Shown here: piece after piece, positions 1 through 9,905 of the stretch
How positions within the stretch are numbered: position 1 is the stretch's first letter
How the letters are laid out: each line of letters begins with the position of its first letter
Source: Chryseobacterium aureum
Lineage (GTDB): Bacteria; Bacteroidota; Bacteroidia; Flavobacteriales; Weeksellaceae
Length of the DNA stretch: 64,000 bases
NCBI RefSeq assembly: GCF_003971235.1
Contig: NZ_CP034661.1
Span: 3,038,001-3,102,000, forward strand
Direction: 5' to 3'
Notes under the pieces: generated by a model
Databases searched by the model: none
Seen by the model: the letters and a program-made list of their open reading frames with translations, nothing else
What the model was told of the DNA's origin: nothing
Translations under genes and position numbers: made by a program

Positions 1-1156
1 GCGTAAAGTCTCTCAATAATAATTCGTAGACCACCAGGTCTTGTTTTGCGGGTCTCTGAAAATTGGCAACCTGCCAATTGTAGACCGTCTGCCCTGTTTT
101 AAATGTTGAAACTTCAAAGCCCTGTCCGGCAGGAAATGCGGGTAAATTCGGATACGTAGAAGCCGAAATCCACTGGTCGTCATAAGAAGATAAGATTTGT
201 GGTGAATAGGGATCAGCTACTTTTCTCAAATCATTGGTTCTGTACTGGAAGGTGTACAGCTGCTGAGGAGTAATACCATTAAGTTCTATCCAATACAGAT
301 CGGGATTTGTGGTATCTCTTTTCATTAGATAAGTATCATTCACCGCCCAGTTATTAAAACTTCCGATGACGTGTACAAAGCTTTTCCCGGGAGCATATAG
401 AGCAAGTCCCACTTTAGTCTGATCTGTAGGATGGTAATTGATTCCCTGTCTTATCCAGTTGGGTATTGCTTCAGAAACTACATTTCTCGGAACCTGTACT
501 ATAAATGTTGCGCTTTTAGAATTGGTTCCCTGTGTTGCTACAAGTTCCATACTGGCATCCTGAGTAACTGTGTAACTGTAAGAGTAAGATTGTGAAGGAG
601 TTGTCGCAGAGTTTACAACAGTTCCGTTAGCTTTTAACTGAAATGTTGCATTGACGTTAGTTGATGCCGTAATATTGATGGCGTTCCCCACAGGAACTGT
701 GGTAAGGCTATTGGCCAGTGGATTGGTAAGATTCAGGCTCAAAATCCCCACATTCACAAAAATATCAGGGGAGGTCTGGTGGGAGCCTGTTTTATCCTTT
801 AGTAAAAACCCAAACCTTCCGATTCCTGTTCTTCCGAAGAAAGCTGTAGGGGTAAAAGTGAGCGAATAGCTGTCTGTTCCGGCATTATAAGTAAACTTAT
901 TCAAATCATTGGAATTATTCCAGCTGCCATTGGTGGGACAATCCTGACTGTTCTGATAATTGGTATCAAAAGACCAGCTCCAGATATAAATGGCATTATT
1001 GGAAACTCCCCAGGCAGATTCATCAATCTGATCTCCCGGAACCGTAAGCGTTACAGCATCTGTTTCATTGAACGGATTAGGCGTAATAGTATAGTTAATC
1101 TGCCCAAAAACAACTATTGTAATCAGCAGAAAAACAACGGAATAAAATTTTTTCAT
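1..1156 (-). CDS. Secreted alpha-amylase-family glycoside hydrolase, 3' part outside window
   Basis: Partial gene, about 385 N-terminal residues visible, start ATG at 1156. The protein opens with a signal peptide (MKKFYSVVFLLITIVVFGQ). Next come beta-rich immunoglobulin-like segments, then a CBM48/E-set-like stretch (LYAPGKSFVHVIGSFNNW) as found before the catalytic barrel of starch-acting enzymes. The last visible residues (QDLVVYELLLRDFT) are the first strand of a GH13-type TIM barrel. The family hydrolyses alpha-glucans; in this lineage such proteins usually end in a type IX secretion tag, but that end lies outside the window. Catalytic residues are not visible, so the substrate cannot be stated. 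Confidence 0.85.
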   Translation of the reverse strand, partial: MKKFYSVVFLLITIVVFGQINYTITPNPFNETDAVTLTVPGDQIDESAWGVSNNAIYIWSWSFDTNYQNSQDCPTNGSWNNSNDLNKFTYNAGTDSYSLTFTPTAFFGRTGIGRFGFLLKDKTGSHQTSPDIFVNVGILSLNLTNPLANSLTTVPVGNAINITASTNVNATFQLKANGTVVNSATTPSQSYSYSYTVTQDASMELVATQGTNSKSATFIVQVPRNVVSEAIPNWIRQGINYHPTDQTKVGLALYAPGKSFVHVIGSFNNWAVNDTYLMKRDTTNPDLYWIELNGITPQQLYTFQYRTNDLRKVADPYSPQILSSYDDQWISASTYPNLPAFPAGQGFEVSTFKTGQTVYNWQVANFQRPAKQDLVVYELLLRDFT

Positions 1157-1247
1157 GTCTTATTTTTTATCGAATATAATTAATTTTCTTTCATCCTTAC
1201 TATTTTGAAGTGATATTTTATTTTCAAGAGAAAAAAGCAAATTAAAA

Positions 1248-1272
1248 AGGCTCATGAAAATTTCACGAGCCT
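1248..1272 (-). terminator. Rho-independent terminator of the FISUMP-protein gene
   Basis: Inverted repeat AGGCTCATGAAA / TTTCACGAGCCT with one A-C mismatch. Read on the minus strand it is followed by TTTTTAATTTG. It lies 59 bases beyond the stop codon at 1331. Confidence 0.7.
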
Positions 1273-1330
1273 CCCCATAAAAGTAATGGTAATGAACTAT
1301 TTTTATATAACGAATATCTTTTGAAACAGC

Positions 1331-3409
1331 TTAATCTTTTATAATCTTTTTAGAAACAATCTGTCCGTTCTTTAATTTTAACTCTACGATGTATAATCCT
1401 GAAGGAAGTTCATTCATATTGATCCGGCTATCTGAAAACTCTACATTCATTCTCTGTCCTGTTGCATTAGTAACGTTTACTTTTTCAATAGGTGAATCAG
1501 ATTTAATCATAAGAATTCCTTTCGTAGGGTTGGGATACATTCCTACTATTGCTTTATTTAACTTAATTTCGGATGTACTTAAAGAAGAAGTAGGTTTAAT
1601 GCATCTTACTGACGACCCCTGCCCCCTCATAGCTCCAGCCGATGGATTGGCAATCGTTGTTCCGATATATAAGTATTTTCCTCCTGAGCTTGATGTATCA
1701 GAACTCCAGAAATATCCTCTCTGTCCTACAAACGTAAAGTTACCATCACTGGAACTTCTGAATCCTCCTGCCGGTAATTTAAGATGGCTGTTATAAGCCG
1801 TTGAAGGATTAGTGATGGCTTCAGAGCTTACTAAGGAGGCCCAATCTGCCTGAGAAGGCATTTTCCAGTCTGGTCCAATGGCTTTACAAGGATCTACTCC
1901 TACAGATGCATTAACATCAGCTACGGACGCTCCGCTCCAGGTATCTCCACCTGAAAAACCTGCCCACCATGCCGGGGATCCTGCAATATATCCTCCCGCG
2001 GTTGTACTTGTCCCTTCCGGCGTATTGGGTGACGGTGCCTGTACTACCTGAGAATTTCTAAGCTGATGCCCGTCATCCCATCTTCCCCACTGGAAAAGAT
2101 CTCCGTATGAATTGGCATCAGTCATTGATGAAGCCACCTGTACACTTCCCAGGTTCTGCTGAAGCCATATTTTTCCGTCTGATCCTCTTACCGTAGTATA
2201 AGCAACCTGCTGACCACGATACATGAAACTCACACAGCCGACATCTCCTGCATTGGCTCCGGGATCTGTATTGCTGCATGTTTGTGGATTCAGGTTCAGA
2301 GAAATTCTTTTAACCTTCGTTGTATTTTCAGAATAAGCCAAAACAAGGTAGTTCTGTGCTTTATCTATTGCCAAATCATTGTATTTTGCTTCACCATCCG
2401 AAACAAAATCACCTCCAAAAGGAACCCAGTTTTGTGAATCGTCTAATGTATATACTGTATTTCTCAGGAAGTTATCATTTTCGAAACGGCTGGCTACCAC
2501 ATATGGTGTTCCGGATCCGGTTACTGCCAGGGCAACATGCTGTACTTTCCCTTCTGAGAAATTGGCATTTCCTACCTGCACCCAAGAGTTTCCGTCAAAT
2601 TTTTTTACATTCAGTTTTCTACCTCCTGCTGCATCAGAAACATAGGCTATAAAAATTGTATTGGCTTCATCTAAAGCGATATCAGCATTGTACTGCTCTC
2701 CTGATGAAGCGGCGGCTGCGGCTGCTCCGCCTACCAAAGTCCAGTTATGTGTTGAGTCTGCACCGGTACTGTTTTGATACACTTTTACACCTCCTGAAAC
2801 ATTGCATGTGTAGATCGTATTATTGGTTCCGATAACCATTTCAGCAAAATCAGCACCTCCGGAGAAGCCTGCATTTCCAATCTGCGCCCATGCTCCCCCA
2901 AAATATCTTTTTACAGTTCCCGAGCCATAAGATCCGTAAGTAAATATGATATTATCTGAAGAAACTGCAGACGCCTGGTAATTAACAGGATTTTCCGTAG
3001 CATTTGGGAGCTGGGACCATAATGATCCTGTAAACAAACGCACTTCCATTCCGGAGCCCGGATAACCAAGCTGATTGGTATAATAAATACTGTTTCCGTT
3101 CGGGCTTACCGATAATGAGTTGTAAGTGGCTGTTCCTGTAGTAACTCCTGGTGTTCCGCCTAAGTAAGACCATGAGCTTCCGTTAAATTTCTGAACAGAA
3201 CCTTTGGCTACGGAAACATCATAATAGGACAGATAATAGTTTCCTGAGTTATCAATAACAAGATTATTAAAACTGCTTCCTCCTGCAGATACATCCTGAA
3301 TGCCTCCTACATTTTCCCATTGCTGTGCATATATACAGCTTCCGGCAACAGTTAGCAATGCTATTCCTGTTCTTATTTTCTGTATTACAAAATGTAAATC
3401 TTTAAACAT
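1331..3409 (-). CDS. Secreted FISUMP-domain protein with T9SS type A sorting domain
   Basis: 692 residues. A signal peptide (TGIALLTVAGSCIYAQ) is followed by about 370 residues of repeated beta-propeller-like units with the pattern 'xxWxxVGG', as in surface proteins that report sums over repeated blades. Residues about 390-600 form a Fibrobacter-succinogenes-major-paralogous (FISUMP) domain, recognisable from KIWLQQNLG, DLFQWGRWDDGH, ACKAIGPDWKMPSQADWASL-like text and RGYFWSSD. The C-terminus (GMYPNPTKGILMI ... PSGLYIVELKLKNGQIVSKKIIKD, in parts) is a type A type IX secretion sorting domain. It is therefore expected to pass the outer membrane and be attached to or released from the surface. 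Function unknown. It is a separate transcription unit: promoter at 3455-3462, terminator at 1248-1272. Confidence 0.85.
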   Translation of the reverse strand: MFKDLHFVIQKIRTGIALLTVAGSCIYAQQWENVGGIQDVSAGGSSFNNLVIDNSGNYYLSYYDVSVAKGSVQKFNGSSWSYLGGTPGVTTGTATYNSLSVSPNGNSIYYTNQLGYPGSGMEVRLFTGSLWSQLPNATENPVNYQASAVSSDNIIFTYGSYGSGTVKRYFGGAWAQIGNAGFSGGADFAEMVIGTNNTIYTCNVSGGVKVYQNSTGADSTHNWTLVGGAAAAAASSGEQYNADIALDEANTIFIAYVSDAAGGRKLNVKKFDGNSWVQVGNANFSEGKVQHVALAVTGSGTPYVVASRFENDNFLRNTVYTLDDSQNWVPFGGDFVSDGEAKYNDLAIDKAQNYLVLAYSENTTKVKRISLNLNPQTCSNTDPGANAGDVGCVSFMYRGQQVAYTTVRGSDGKIWLQQNLGSVQVASSMTDANSYGDLFQWGRWDDGHQLRNSQVVQAPSPNTPEGTSTTAGGYIAGSPAWWAGFSGGDTWSGASVADVNASVGVDPCKAIGPDWKMPSQADWASLVSSEAITNPSTAYNSHLKLPAGGFRSSSDGNFTFVGQRGYFWSSDTSSSGGKYLYIGTTIANPSAGAMRGQGSSVRCIKPTSSLSTSEIKLNKAIVGMYPNPTKGILMIKSDSPIEKVNVTNATGQRMNVEFSDSRINMNELPSGLYIVELKLKNGQIVSKKIIKD

Positions 3410-3454
3410 GCGAAATATTATTTTTAATTATTCTAAATTTAATTTAATTTTGCG

Positions 3455-3462
3455 CAAAAGTA
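3455..3462 (-). promoter_or_regulatory. Candidate -7 promoter element TACTTTTG
   Basis: On the minus strand the sequence reads TACTTTTG, matching the Bacteroidota -7 consensus TAnnTTTG, about 46 bases upstream of the ATG at 3409. No clear -33 TTTG is seen. Confidence 0.45.
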
Positions 3463-3541
3463 CCTCTCAATATTAATCACGGGTTATCATTTACGAACTT
3501 TTGGTTATCCTGAGAACACTTTTACCTTAAGAAGTTGTACC

Positions 3542-4435
3542 ATGACTGTAAAAATGTGTTGTATGAGGAAACCATCCAAAAGTGGACTTTTGTTCGAATC
3601 CGAAGACATCAAAATCATCATGCAGGAAGACCTGTGGCCTGACCAGTCCTTCAAGTCTCATATGCTGGAAGGGAAGTCCAGTTTTAATCTGCTTTTTTTT
3701 CTGAGTGACGATATTAATTTAGAAGCTCCTGATTGCGGCACCCAGTTTTTATTCAAGAAAAATCAATACATCCTCCATTATTCACCTGAGGAAAGTGTTG
3801 CGGAATTATGGACAGAAAGCGAGGAAACCCTGAGATATCTTCAGATTCAGATTAATTATCAGTATATTTTTAACCTCATCAATCCGGAACTTAATGGTGA
3901 GAATGCCGAAATTCTGGAAAATATGATCCATAATCATTTTATCTTCCTTTATAAAGAAACACCGCCGGACATGACGGTCGAAATGCATATGATTGTAAAG
4001 GAGATGCTGGGCTATACCAAGAAAGGCATTATGCAGAAGTTATTTATAGAAGCAGAGATCATAAAACTGCTGATTCTGATTTTTGAACAGTTCAATGAGA
4101 AAAACACATTGAAATCCTTTCCAAAAACACCGGAAATCATCAGAAAATTCATTGATGAAAATTACCACAGAAATATAAAGGCAGAAGAAATTGCAAAGTA
4201 TATGGGAATGAATCAAAATATCATCAGAAAGGAATTTAAGGCTCAGTATCATACAACGATTGCTCATTATATTTCGGAACTCAGGATGCTGAAAGCAAAA
4301 AAGCTGATCATCCATAAAGAGATGATGATCAAAGAAATTGCCATTGAGTGCGGATATGAATACCTGCAGAACTTTACAAGGGCTTTCAAAAAGAAATTCG
4401 GAGTTTCTCCTGAAAGTCTGAGAAATAATAAATAG
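3542..4435 (+). CDS. AraC family transcriptional regulator
   Basis: 297 residues. The C-terminal third (about 195-295) is a two-helix-turn-helix AraC/XylS DNA-binding domain: NIKAEEIAKYMGMNQNIIRK for the first HTH, then MIKEIAIECGYEYLQNFTRAF and the closing KFGVSPESLR of the family signature. The N-terminal part is a cupin-like or all-beta ligand domain that I cannot assign to a ligand. It is divergent from the FISUMP protein gene with 132 bases between them, so it could regulate that gene; this is only positional. An internal ATG at residue 8 or 5 is an alternative start. Confidence 0.85.
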   Translation: MTVKMCCMRKPSKSGLLFESEDIKIIMQEDLWPDQSFKSHMLEGKSSFNLLFFLSDDINLEAPDCGTQFLFKKNQYILHYSPEESVAELWTESEETLRYLQIQINYQYIFNLINPELNGENAEILENMIHNHFIFLYKETPPDMTVEMHMIVKEMLGYTKKGIMQKLFIEAEIIKLLILIFEQFNEKNTLKSFPKTPEIIRKFIDENYHRNIKAEEIAKYMGMNQNIIRKEFKAQYHTTIAHYISELRMLKAKKLIIHKEMMIKEIAIECGYEYLQNFTRAFKKKFGVSPESLRNNK

Positions 4436-4436
4436 A

Positions 4437-4466
4437 AAAACCGCTCAAATTTAATTAAGCGGTTTT
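4437..4466. terminator. Bidirectional terminator
   Basis: Stem AAAACCGCT (4437-4445) / AGCGGTTTT (4458-4466), 12-base loop, T-rich on both strands. It lies directly after the AraC stop codon, between convergent genes. Confidence 0.75.
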
Positions 4467-4530
4467 GTATATGTTGTTTTGCTTTGATATTACTTTTTCA
4501 GAATTCAGGTGAAAAAGCAATGACAATCAA

Positions 4531-4815
4531 TTAATGATGATGTCCGTGATCGTGAAGGAAAGGTCCGTTTCCTTTAGGCTCGTTATAGATAACTTCTACA
4601 CCTTCCTGCTCCGTAATAAGCTTTCTTCTGATATCTTCAGGGTCGAAAGGCTTTACTTTTCCGAAATACTCCTTCAAACCTTCAGTTAGCCACATTGGGA
4701 TTACTAATCCGAAGAACATAAAAATACACCAGAAACCTACTAAAAACATCGTAATGAAGAATATAGTCCAAAGGAACTGGTAAAATGGCCAAAATGCTGA
4801 TAATATCGTTATCAT
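4531..4815 (-). CDS. Small membrane protein with His-rich tail
   Basis: 94 residues from the ATG at 4815; an in-frame TTG at 4836 would add seven residues. One long or two closely spaced membrane segments span residues about 4-45 (FWPFYQFLWTIFFITMFLVG and IFMFFGLVIPMWL). A soluble tail follows and ends in HDHGHHH, which could bind metal. I do not recognise a named family. It lies after fumA (stop of this gene at 4531, fumA stop at 4909, start here at 4815), so the two leftward genes may be co-transcribed with fumA first. Confidence 0.6.
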   Translation of the reverse strand: MITILSAFWPFYQFLWTIFFITMFLVGFWCIFMFFGLVIPMWLTEGLKEYFGKVKPFDPEDIRRKLITEQEGVEVIYNEPKGNGPFLHDHGHHH

Positions 4816-4908
4816 TCTCTTAAAGATTTTAGGCAAAAATAGAACTTTTTTCTTTTTTACACAAAAGATCAGTGCTCTATTTTGTTATTTATTTTAATTT
4901 TAAACTAA

Positions 4909-6516
4909 TTAGTGGGCAAGATTTGCGAAGAAATCGTTTCCTTTATCGTCGGAAATAATGAATGCAGGGAAGTCTTTTACTTCAATTTTTCTTACTGCTT
5001 CCATTCCTAATTCCGGGAAGTCTACTACATCTACAGACACAATATTGTCTTTGGCAAGAATAGCAGCCGGCCCTCCGATAGATCCAAGATAGAAACCTCC
5101 GTATTTATGACAGGCATTGGTAACATCTTTACTTCTGTTTCCTTTTGCCAGCATGATCATGCTTCCGCCATGGCTCTGGAACTCGTCTACATAAACGTCC
5201 ATTCTTCCGGCAGTAGTAGGCCCGAAACTTCCTGAAGCCATTCCTTCCGGTGTTTTTGCAGGTCCTGCATAATAGATCGGGTGGTTTTTGAAATATTCAG
5301 GCATTGGTTTTCCGCTGTCGATAATTTCTTTGATTTTTGCGTGGGCAATATCTCTTGCAACGATCAGGGTACCGTTCAGTTTCAATCTGGTTTTGATTGG
5401 ATATTTTGAAAGCTCGGCAAGAATTTCCGGCATTGGTTTATTCAGGTTAACCTCAACGGCTTCTTCCAAGTGTGGAGGGGTATCTGGTAAAAATCTTTTC
5501 GGATCCTGTTCCAACTGCTCAAGGAAGATTCCTTCTTTGGTAATTTTTCCTTTGATATTTCTGTCTGCAGAACAGGAAACTCCCATTCCTACCGGGCAAG
5601 ACGCAGCGTGTCTCGGAAGTCTGATTACTCTTACATCGTGTGTAAGATATTTTCCTCCAAACTGAGCTCCGATGGCACTTTCCTGGCAGATTTTCTGCAC
5701 TTTAGCTTCCCATTCAAGGTCTCTGAAAGCCTGTCCGGCCTCATTTCCTTCAGTCGGTAGATGATCGTAATATTTTGCGGATGCTTTTTTAACTGCTGCA
5801 AGGTTCGCTTCTGCTGAAGTTCCTCCAATGACCAATGCTAAGTGGTATGGCGGGCATGCAGCGGTACCCAGGTCTGAAATCTTTTCTTTGATGAATTCTT
5901 CAAGAGATTTTTCATTCAACAAAGATTTTGTTTTCTGGTATAAAAATGTTTTGTTGGCAGAACCTCCCCCTTTTGTTAGGAATAAAAATTCGTAGTAATC
6001 TCCTTTTTTAGCATAGATATCAATCTGTGCAGGAAGGTTAGATCCGGAATTCTTCTCATCAAACATCGTTAAAGGCACAACCTGAGAATATCTTAAGTTT
6101 CTTTTCTGATAGGTATTGAAGATTCCTTTGCTTAAATATTCACCATCATCTACTCCCGTATATACATTTTCTCCTTTTTTCCCCATTACAATGGCTGTAC
6201 CGGTATCCTGACAGGAAGGAAGAGCTCCTTCAACCGCTACGGCAGCATTTTGCAGAAGGTTATACGCTACGAATCTGTCATTATCTGTAGCTTCAGGATC
6301 GTCAATAATTCTTCTAAGGCTTTCCAGATGCGAAGAACGAAGCATGAAAGAAACATCTGCCATCGCTTCTTCAGCTAACAGTTCCAATCCTTTGGGATCT
6401 ATTGTTAAAATTTCTCTTTCACCCAGTTTTTCCACCTTTACATAGTCTGATGTAAGCTTTTTGTACACCGTATCGTCTTTCTGAATAGGATACGGATCCT
6501 GATATCTAAAATCCAT
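4909..6516 (-). CDS. fumA: Fumarate hydratase class I, iron-sulfur dependent
   Basis: 535 residues, the usual length of class I fumarases. It hydrates fumarate to L-malate in the TCA cycle using a [4Fe-4S] cluster in the cytoplasm. The three cluster cysteines of the family are present: C102 (LPSCQDTGT), C221 ([10 protein letters not shown]) and C315 ([11 protein letters not shown]). The C-terminal beta domain with the GPTTAGRMD and [10 protein letters not shown] motifs is complete. The start ATG at 6516 follows a TATTTTTG promoter box at 6533-6540 with a very short leader. It stands divergent to the unrelated class II enzyme at 6742. Class I enzymes are oxygen-sensitive, so the pair may cover different redox or iron conditions (inference). 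Confidence 0.95.
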   Translation of the reverse strand: MDFRYQDPYPIQKDDTVYKKLTSDYVKVEKLGEREILTIDPKGLELLAEEAMADVSFMLRSSHLESLRRIIDDPEATDNDRFVAYNLLQNAAVAVEGALPSCQDTGTAIVMGKKGENVYTGVDDGEYLSKGIFNTYQKRNLRYSQVVPLTMFDEKNSGSNLPAQIDIYAKKGDYYEFLFLTKGGGSANKTFLYQKTKSLLNEKSLEEFIKEKISDLGTAACPPYHLALVIGGTSAEANLAAVKKASAKYYDHLPTEGNEAGQAFRDLEWEAKVQKICQESAIGAQFGGKYLTHDVRVIRLPRHAASCPVGMGVSCSADRNIKGKITKEGIFLEQLEQDPKRFLPDTPPHLEEAVEVNLNKPMPEILAELSKYPIKTRLKLNGTLIVARDIAHAKIKEIIDSGKPMPEYFKNHPIYYAGPAKTPEGMASGSFGPTTAGRMDVYVDEFQSHGGSMIMLAKGNRSKDVTNACHKYGGFYLGSIGGPAAILAKDNIVSVDVVDFPELGMEAVRKIEVKDFPAFIISDDKGNDFFANLAH

Positions 6517-6532
6517 TCAATTTTTGTTTGTG

Positions 6533-6540
6533 CAAAAATA
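6533..6540 (-). promoter_or_regulatory. Candidate -7 promoter element of fumA
   Basis: Minus strand TATTTTTG matches TAnnTTTG, 17 bases before the fumA start codon, predicting a leader of about 10 bases. Confidence 0.55.
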
Positions 6541-6741
6541 CGCCTCCTTAAAAAAATATGAGTAAAATCAGTCACTTAAATTGATATTTATAATGATTAT
6601 AAATTGGCGGTTTCTGAGTTTATAAGTACCTTTATAGAAGCTAAATGAATCAAGCCGAAACAATATTTTTTCATAAAACTGAAGTGAGAGTAAAAATATT
6701 TACGATTTATAATAAAAAAGGTCATACAAATTTCAACCACT

Positions 6742-8136
6742 ATGAATTACAGAATAGAAAAAGACACCATGGGAGAAGTGCAGGTACCTGCCGATAAATT
6801 CTGGGGTGCACAGACGGAACGTTCAAGAAACAATTTCAAAATAGGGCCTGAGGGTTCAATGCCGCATGAAATCATTGAAGCTTTTGCTTATCTGAAGAAG
6901 GCTGCAGCTTATACCAACACTGATCTGGGAGTACTTTCTGCAGAAAAAAGAGATATGATCGCGAAAGTATGTGATGAAATTCTGGAAGGAAAACTGAATG
7001 ACCAGTTTCCATTGGTAATCTGGCAGACGGGTTCCGGCACGCAGTCTAACATGAATGTGAATGAAGTAGTTTCCAACAGAGCTCATGTGAATAACGGTGG
7101 AACTTTAGGTGAAAAATCTGAAATTCACCCGAATGATGATGTCAATAAATCACAATCATCCAATGATACTTATCCTACTGCCATGCACATAGCTGCTTAT
7201 ACAAAAGTGGTGGAAGTAACCATTCCGGCTGTAGAAAAACTAAAAAATACGTTAGCTGAGAAATCAAAAGCTTTCAAAGATGTAGTAAAGATTGGCAGAA
7301 CTCACCTGATGGATGCCACTCCACTTACTCTAGGGCAGGAATTTTCCGGATATGTGGCTCAATTGGAATTCGGGTTGAGAGCTTTAAAAAATACACTGCC
7401 TCACCTTTCTGAACTGGCTTTGGGAGGAACCGCTGTAGGTACAGGATTAAATACGCCCAACGGATACGATGTAAAAGTAGCGGAATACATTGCCCGATTT
7501 ACAAATCATCCTTTCATTACCGCAGAAAATAAATTCGAAGCTCTTGCAGCCCACGATGCGATTGTAGAATCTCACGGAGCTTTAAAGCAGCTGGCAGTTT
7601 CTTTATATAAAATTGCTCAGGATATCAGATTACTGGCTTCCGGGCCGCGTTCGGGAATTGGGGAAATTCATATTCCAGAGAATGAGCCGGGTTCTTCTAT
7701 TATGCCAGGGAAAGTAAATCCTACTCAGAATGAAGCAATGACGATGGTTTGCGCACAGGTTTTAGGAAACGATACTACCATTTCCTTTGCGGGAACTCAG
7801 GGAAATTATGAACTGAACGTTTTCAAACCGGTAATGGCTTATAACTTTTTACAGTCTGCGCAGCTGATTGCTGATGCATGCATTTCCTTCAATGATCACT
7901 GTGCAGTAGGTATTGAGCCGAATCATGAGAGAATTAAAGAACTGGTAGACAAATCTTTAATGCTTGTAACGGCTTTAAATACTCATATAGGATATGAAAA
8001 TGCTGCTAAGATTGCGAAGACAGCCCATAAAAACGGAACAACATTGAAAGAAGAAGCCATCAATCTTGGTCTGTTGACTGCTGAACAGTTTGACGAGTGG
8101 GTGAAACCAGAAGATATGGTTGGAAGCTTAAAATAA
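6742..8136 (+). CDS. fumC: Fumarate hydratase class II
   Basis: 464 residues, normal length for FumC. Members of the aspartase/fumarase superfamily are iron-free homotetramers. Signature motifs present: [47 protein letters not shown] and the superfamily signature [15 protein letters not shown] with the catalytic serine. It catalyses the same fumarate/malate reaction as the divergent class I enzyme but shares no ancestry with it. It is a single-gene unit closed by a strong terminator at 8160-8190. Confidence 0.96.
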   Translation: MNYRIEKDTMGEVQVPADKFWGAQTERSRNNFKIGPEGSMPHEIIEAFAYLKKAAAYTNTDLGVLSAEKRDMIAKVCDEILEGKLNDQFPLVIWQTGSGTQSNMNVNEVVSNRAHVNNGGTLGEKSEIHPNDDVNKSQSSNDTYPTAMHIAAYTKVVEVTIPAVEKLKNTLAEKSKAFKDVVKIGRTHLMDATPLTLGQEFSGYVAQLEFGLRALKNTLPHLSELALGGTAVGTGLNTPNGYDVKVAEYIARFTNHPFITAENKFEALAAHDAIVESHGALKQLAVSLYKIAQDIRLLASGPRSGIGEIHIPENEPGSSIMPGKVNPTQNEAMTMVCAQVLGNDTTISFAGTQGNYELNVFKPVMAYNFLQSAQLIADACISFNDHCAVGIEPNHERIKELVDKSLMLVTALNTHIGYENAAKIAKTAHKNGTTLKEEAINLGLLTAEQFDEWVKPEDMVGSLK

Positions 8137-8159
8137 TGATTCTATAACTGATACAATGT

Positions 8160-8190
8160 AAAAACTCCGGGCAATTTTTCCGGAGTTTTT
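8160..8190. terminator. Bidirectional terminator after fumC
   Basis: Perfect 11-bp stem AAAAACTCCGG / CCGGAGTTTTT with a 9-base loop; T runs on both strands serve the convergent genes fumC and the beta-barrel gene at 8217. Confidence 0.9.
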
Positions 8191-8216
8191 CGTTTTGCAA
8201 TCAAAATATATTTAAT

Positions 8217-9260
8217 TTAATCTAATCCGATGGCTAAGCCGAATATCAATGCTTTATCATTTTTGAAATAACTGTCTTTAAAGAAATTACTGAAATCTTT
8301 TTTCACAAAGACACTGAAACTGTTGTATGAAAACGTAAGCTGCGCCCCATACACAAAAGGATTCACCTGATAGTTCCCGCGGTCTCTTGTTTCTCCATCA
8401 ATTCCTTTTACAATATTGTTGGTAGACATTTTTACGCCTCCATATACATTGGCTCCAATTTTAAATCCTGTGTAATAACTTCTGTACTGGATATCCATTC
8501 CTGCATTTTTAAGTTTGGAAAAATTATACTGCACACCAAGAGGGATCATAATATATCCTGTTCTTAACTTACTTTTCTCAAGATTTTCACTGTATTGAGC
8601 CAGCGCTACTCCCTGGCTGGCGTTCCTTACAAACATCATATTGTTATCTGCTCTTACGGTCCTCCATGAAAATCCCACTCCGGAAGTTATTGCCCAGGGG
8701 CTTGTTCTGCTGAGCTGATAGTTCAGTTTAAGACCAAATTCCAGATTATTGGCATATCCTATGTTTTTATCAAGTTCATTGTCCGCAGCACTGTTTGTTA
8801 AAGTCATAATCCCGTAAGAGAAATACCCTGTAAAGCTTCTGCTGGGACGGAATTTTTTCAACAGCTTTTCTTTAAGCTCTTCTTTGGAGGTAACATCGGT
8901 GTTCAAAAGAGAATATCTTACCTGCTTTTGGATAACATCGTCCAGATCAAACCCAAGCTCCTCGATTCTTTTATCCATTTTCTCAGAATATCGGTCTGCA
9001 ATCTGGGCTTTTTCTCTGTCGAAATCTGCTTTATCAAGGTTTCTGGCCTGCAAAACCACCAGTTCTTCTTCCATCAGCTTTTTTTCTTCCTGAATGATGG
9101 TATTGATTTTTGCGGCATATTCCTCTACTTTCTCCTTTACGATCGGGCTGACCTCGGTGTCTTTTTTAGAAGACAGGTTAATATTCAGCCCTTTCTTCTG
9201 CGCATGGAATGATGCTGAAATAGAGCATAGCAATCCCATTACGATTAATTTCTTGATCAT
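8217..9260 (-). CDS. Outer-membrane beta-barrel protein with N-terminal coiled coil
   Basis: 347 residues. A signal peptide (MIKKLIVMGLLCSISASFHAQ) is followed by a charged helical stretch (about 35-140) rich in E, K and heptad-like leucines, then a region of alternating beta strands with aromatic girdles (SFTGYFSYGIM, LEFGLKLNYQL, GYIMIPLGVQYNF) ending in FGLAIGLD, typical of a porin-like 8-10 strand barrel. Exact role unknown. It is the last gene of the sigma factor / anti-sigma-like operon: the anti-sigma-like gene ends 30 bases upstream. The periplasmic coiled coil could pass on an envelope signal (inference). Confidence 0.75.
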   Translation of the reverse strand: MIKKLIVMGLLCSISASFHAQKKGLNINLSSKKDTEVSPIVKEKVEEYAAKINTIIQEEKKLMEEELVVLQARNLDKADFDREKAQIADRYSEKMDKRIEELGFDLDDVIQKQVRYSLLNTDVTSKEELKEKLLKKFRPSRSFTGYFSYGIMTLTNSAADNELDKNIGYANNLEFGLKLNYQLSRTSPWAITSGVGFSWRTVRADNNMMFVRNASQGVALAQYSENLEKSKLRTGYIMIPLGVQYNFSKLKNAGMDIQYRSYYTGFKIGANVYGGVKMSTNNIVKGIDGETRDRGNYQVNPFVYGAQLTFSYNSFSVFVKKDFSNFFKDSYFKNDKALIFGLAIGLD

Positions 9261-9290
9261 ATTATTAATTTTTAAATTTTTACGGATAAA

Positions 9291-9905
9291 TTATCTGGCA
9301 TTCAGATCAATAGTTGTCGCTACATTGCTTCCATCCTTTGTTTTTTCGATGACATCTTTATGTTCTACTGAGAAAAGAAGCGTGGAAGGATCCACATATT
9401 TTTTCTTTTTAACCGGAACTTTTAAAGAATCGGCTTTTGCCATCAGTTTAGGATTTGAAAGCTGAGGAATCTCCAGCTTCTTCAGAGGAAGAGTTTCTTT
9501 AGGAATCAGTTTATTCTGATTTACAGCCATTGGAGAAATAACTTCTTCTTTATTCTTGAAAAGTGTTTTTTTCACTTCCTTTTTATCATTATTATCAACC
9601 GCTAGCGGAACTGTATTCTTTACCGGATCTTTTACAATTTCTTCTTCCGTAGCTTTTTTTTCGGTATGCTTTACCATTTTGGGTTGAGCTTCCGAAGGCT
9701 GGTTAAGATAAAGCAGAATACCTCCCAAGCTGAATGCTAACATTAAACAGGCTGCTGCCAACAACCAGTTCATTTTTGGTTGGGAACGGGTATTTCGGTC
9801 GGTATGAAGTTCAATTTCAGACCACAGATCGCGGGATGGAGCAATCTCTCTTTCCTCAATCTGTTTTTTGATCTGGCATTCCATCTTATCTGTAAACGTT
9901 TTCAT
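9291..9905 (-). CDS. Putative anti-sigma factor-like single-span membrane protein
   Basis: 204 residues: cytoplasmic N-terminus of about 45 residues, one membrane helix (WLLAAACLMLAFSLGGILLYL, in part) and a Lys/Glu/Pro-rich periplasmic tail with no recognisable domain. The layout, and a start codon 20 bases inside the end of the ECF sigma gene, fit an anti-sigma factor that holds its sigma factor at the membrane. No ZAS zinc motif is visible, so the assignment rests on context and topology only. Confidence 0.55.
   Translation of the reverse strand: MKTFTDKMECQIKKQIEEREIAPSRDLWSEIELHTDRNTRSQPKMNWLLAAACLMLAFSLGGILLYLNQPSEAQPKMVKHTEKKATEEEIVKDPVKNTVPLAVDNNDKKEVKKTLFKNKEEVISPMAVNQNKLIPKETLPLKKLEIPQLSNPKLMAKADSLKVPVKKKKYVDPSTLLFSVEHKDVIEKTKDGSNVATTIDLNAR

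Noticed and set aside
5288..5665. 125-codon frame opposite fumA
   Set aside because: Mirror frame of a well-conserved enzyme gene; composition follows the fumA codons.
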